Part shown: positions 6,669-7,939 of the stretch, piece by piece | Numbering within the stretch: the stretch's first letter is position 1 | How the letters are laid out: the number at the start of each line of letters is the position of its first letter | Notes under the pieces: generated by a model | The model's database searches: none | Seen by the model: the letters and a program-made list of their open reading frames with translations, nothing else | What the model was told of the DNA's origin: nothing | Made by a program: the position numbers and the translations under genes | Source: JBJXHB01 sp046160725 | GTDB lineage: Bacteria > Pseudomonadota > Gammaproteobacteria > Burkholderiales > Burkholderiaceae_C | Length of the DNA: 7,939 nt | NCBI GenBank assembly: GCA_046160725.1 | Contig: JBJXHB010000533.1 | Span: forward strand, 1 to 7,939 | Direction of reading: 5' to 3'

Positions 6669-6713
6669 GGGCATCCCCGCGCCCGAGGGGATGGCCCGTG
6701 CATCCGTCACGGG
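6669..6713. promoter_or_regulatory. Two overlapping inverted repeats in the divergent promoter region
   Basis: GGGCATCCCC (6669-6678) pairs with GGGGATGGCCC (6687-6697) with one bulged base, around an eight-base loop. CCCGTG (6695-6700) pairs with CACGGG (6708-6713) around seven bases. The two repeats share bases 6695-6697, so only one can form at a time. They lie between the PEP-CTERM and LhgO-like genes and could be operators. Confidence 0.35.
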
Positions 6714-6718
6714 GCAAG

Positions 6719-6724
6719 GACAAT
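6719..6724 (+). promoter_or_regulatory. Candidate -10 box just upstream of the LhgO-like gene
   Basis: GACAAT matches the -10 consensus at four of six positions and ends six bases before the ATG at 6731, the same spacing as at 3710-3715. AAGGA (6716-6720) overlaps it and would instead be a Shine-Dalgarno sequence ten bases before the ATG. Both readings cannot hold for one transcript. Confidence 0.3.
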
Positions 6725-6730
6725 CGCTCG

Positions 6731-7846
6731 ATGGATCGGGTGGATACCGTGGTGATCGGGGCCGGCGTCGTCGGCCTGGCCTGCGCCAGGGCGCTGGCTG
6801 CCTCTGGGCGCGAGGTGGTGGTCGTCGAGGCCGAGACGCTGATCGGCAGCGCCACCAGCGCGCGCAACAGCGAGGTCATCCACGCCGGGCTGTACTACGC
6901 CGAGGGCTCGCGGCGCGCCGCCCTTTGCGTACGCGGCAAGGCGCTGCTGTACGCCTACTGTGCGCAATCCGGCGTCGGCCATGCGCGGCTGGGCAAGCTG
7001 ATCGTGGCCTGCGACGCCGCCGAGCAGGCGGCGCTGGCCCGCATCCAGGCCCAGGCCGCGGCGGCTGGCGTGCACGACCTGGTGGCCCTGGACGGGCCGG
7101 CGGCGCAGGCGATGGAGCCGGCGCTGCGCTGCCAGGCCGCGCTGTGGTCGCCATCGACCGGCATCGTCGACAGCCACGGCCTGATGCTGGCCCTGCTGGG
7201 CGATGCCGAGCGGAACGGCGCGATGCTCGCCGTGGGGTCGACGGTGGTCGCCGGCGAGGTGCGCGCCGATGGCATCGTCCTTCAGGTGGCCAGCGGCCCT
7301 GCAGAGGCAGCGCCCACCGCGCTGCTGGCTCGGCAGGTGGTCAACAGCGCCGGGCTGCAGGCGGTGGCGGTGGCACGCAGCCTGACGGGCTGGGACCGCA
7401 GCGGCCTGCCGCAGGCGCGCTTTGCGAAGGGCTGCTACTACGCCCTCAGCGGCCGCGCGCCGTTCTCGCGCCTGGTGTATCCGGCACCGGGCGCGGCCGG
7501 GCACCTGGGCCTGCACCTCACCCTGGACCTGGCCGGCCAGGCCCGGTTCGGGCCGACGTTCCGCTGGATCGACGACGTGGAGTACGGGGTGGACCCGCTG
7601 GACGAGGCCGGCGCGCAGCACGCCATCCGCCGCTGGTGGCCTGGCCTGCCCGACGCGGCCCTGCAGCCCGGCTACAGCGGCGTGCGGCCGAAGATCCACG
7701 GGCCGGACGAGCCGCTGGCCGACTTCCGCATCGACGGGCCGGCCGACCATGGCGTGCCGGGGCTGGTGAACCTGCTGGGCATCGAGTCGCCCGGCCTGAC
7801 CGCGTCCCTGGCCATCGCGCAGGAGGTGGTGGCGTGCCTGACGTGA
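6731..7846 (+). CDS. LhgO-like FAD-dependent oxidoreductase (2-hydroxyacid oxidase family)
   Basis: A 371-aa flavoprotein of the DAO fold, close to L-2-hydroxyglutarate oxidase/dehydrogenase (LhgO/L2HGDH). Such enzymes oxidise L-2-hydroxyglutarate or similar 2-hydroxyacids to 2-oxoacids and pass electrons to the respiratory chain or oxygen, often at the membrane face. Evidence: Rossmann motif V-I-G-A-G-V-V-G-L (8-16) with acidic E33 at the end of beta 2; the family block S-E-V-I-H-A-G-L-Y-Y (47-56); G-K-L-I-V-A (89-93); N-S-A-G-L (205-209); K-G-C-Y-Y-A-L-S-G (233-241); G-V-R-P-K-I (317-322) and G-I-E-S-P-G-L-T (350-357), which contact FAD and substrate. A GTG at 6698 would add 11 unlikely residues; the ATG at 6731 begins at the Rossmann strand and is preferred. 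It overlaps the next gene by 13 bases. The exact substrate is not proven. Confidence 0.88.
   Translation: MDRVDTVVIGAGVVGLACARALAASGREVVVVEAETLIGSATSARNSEVIHAGLYYAEGSRRAALCVRGKALLYAYCAQSGVGHARLGKLIVACDAAEQAALARIQAQAAAAGVHDLVALDGPAAQAMEPALRCQAALWSPSTGIVDSHGLMLALLGDAERNGAMLAVGSTVVAGEVRADGIVLQVASGPAEAAPTALLARQVVNSAGLQAVAVARSLTGWDRSGLPQARFAKGCYYALSGRAPFSRLVYPAPGAAGHLGLHLTLDLAGQARFGPTFRWIDDVEYGVDPLDEAGAQHAIRRWWPGLPDAALQPGYSGVRPKIHGPDEPLADFRIDGPADHGVPGLVNLLGIESPGLTASLAIAQEVVACLT
7821..7826 (+). promoter_or_regulatory. Ribosome binding site inside the LhgO-like gene for the next gene
   Basis: AGGAGG, a full consensus SD, lies seven bases before GTG 7834 and 19 before ATG 7846. The spacing chooses GTG 7834 as the start of the downstream gene. 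Confidence 0.6.
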
Positions 7847-7939
7847 TGCGTCCCGGTGCCGGGCCGGCGCTGTCCCGGTGGCTGCCGGCCGTCGCTGCCT
7901 GCACCATCGCTGCCGCTGCCGCTGCCGACGCCGCGGCGC
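7834..7939 (+). CDS. 5' end of a gene for an exported protein (truncated by window end)
   Basis: The first 35 codons of a gene that overlaps the LhgO-like gene by 13 bases. Starting at GTG 7834, the protein has two Arg in its first 15 residues, then a hydrophobic Ala-rich stretch beginning at W-L-P-A-V-A-A-C, typical of a Sec signal peptide. V-A-A-C could also be read as a lipobox, but only seven residues separate Arg15 from that Cys, which is short for a lipoprotein signal. Three tandem GCTGCC units (7909-7926) encode the Ala run. The perfect SD and the overlap argue for translational coupling, so its product may work with the oxidase, for example as a periplasmic partner; this is inference. 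ATG 7846 (sharing an A with the upstream TGA) is the alternative start. Family not recognisable from so short a piece. Confidence 0.6.
   Translation, partial: MPDVMRPGAGPALSRWLPAVAACTIAAAAAADAAA

Noticed and set aside
6698..6730. GTG at 6698 as the start of the LhgO-like gene
   Set aside because: The added 11 residues lie before the Rossmann strand and resemble nothing; ATG 6731 is the natural start.
6598..6879. An upstream start for the PEP-CTERM protein at 6879
   Set aside because: It would place the signal peptide in the middle of the protein and overlap the start of the LhgO-like gene; the ATG at 6597 has a clear SD.

Overview
The window looks like a chromosomal segment of a high-GC betaproteobacterium, most likely Burkholderiales (Comamonadaceae/Sphaerotilaceae-like). 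The basis is very high GC, GC-rich third codon positions, a PEP-CTERM protein with the tail form common in that order, and family sub-types (RraA-like protein, LhgO-like oxidase, DmlA/TtuC dehydrogenase) that I associate with these bacteria. The taxonomic call is inference. No tRNA, rRNA, CRISPR, insertion sequence or phage gene was seen.

Layout, left to right: (1) the 3' end of psd (phosphatidylserine decarboxylase, +) followed after 8 bases by a HAD-family haloacid dehalogenase-like gene (+). (2) A GNAT acetyltransferase (-), convergent with the dehalogenase gene and divergent from an EamA/DMT permease (+) that uses a TTG start; a palindrome containing a -10-like box lies between those two. 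(3) An RraA-like aldolase/decarboxylase gene (-), convergent with the permease, preceded on its own strand by a 56-codon gene for a small probably secreted protein with a strong ribosome binding site, and by a 13-bp bulged stem-loop. (4) A TPR-like helical protein of unknown function (+), apparently leaderless. (5) A tartrate/D-malate dehydrogenase gene (dmlA/ttuC, +) ending at a clear hairpin terminator. (6) A PEP-CTERM secreted protein (-), convergent with dmlA. (7) An LhgO-like FAD-dependent 2-hydroxyacid oxidase (+), divergent from the PEP-CTERM gene, overlapping the start of an exported-protein gene cut off by the window end.

Functionally this is mostly housekeeping and accessory metabolism. 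Four genes act on or near 2-hydroxy/2-oxo acids (haloacid dehalogenase-like, RraA-like aldolase, tartrate/D-malate dehydrogenase, LhgO-like oxidase), but they sit in separate transcription units, so a joint pathway is only a suggestion. I found no convincing new multi-gene system. The points most worth a second look are the 56-aa secreted protein and its leader, which resembles that of the PEP-CTERM gene; the stem-loop overlapping the only SD-like sequence of the RraA-like gene; two genes whose start codons fall where transcription would begin; the orphan helical-repeat protein; and the active-site changes in the dehalogenase-like protein.
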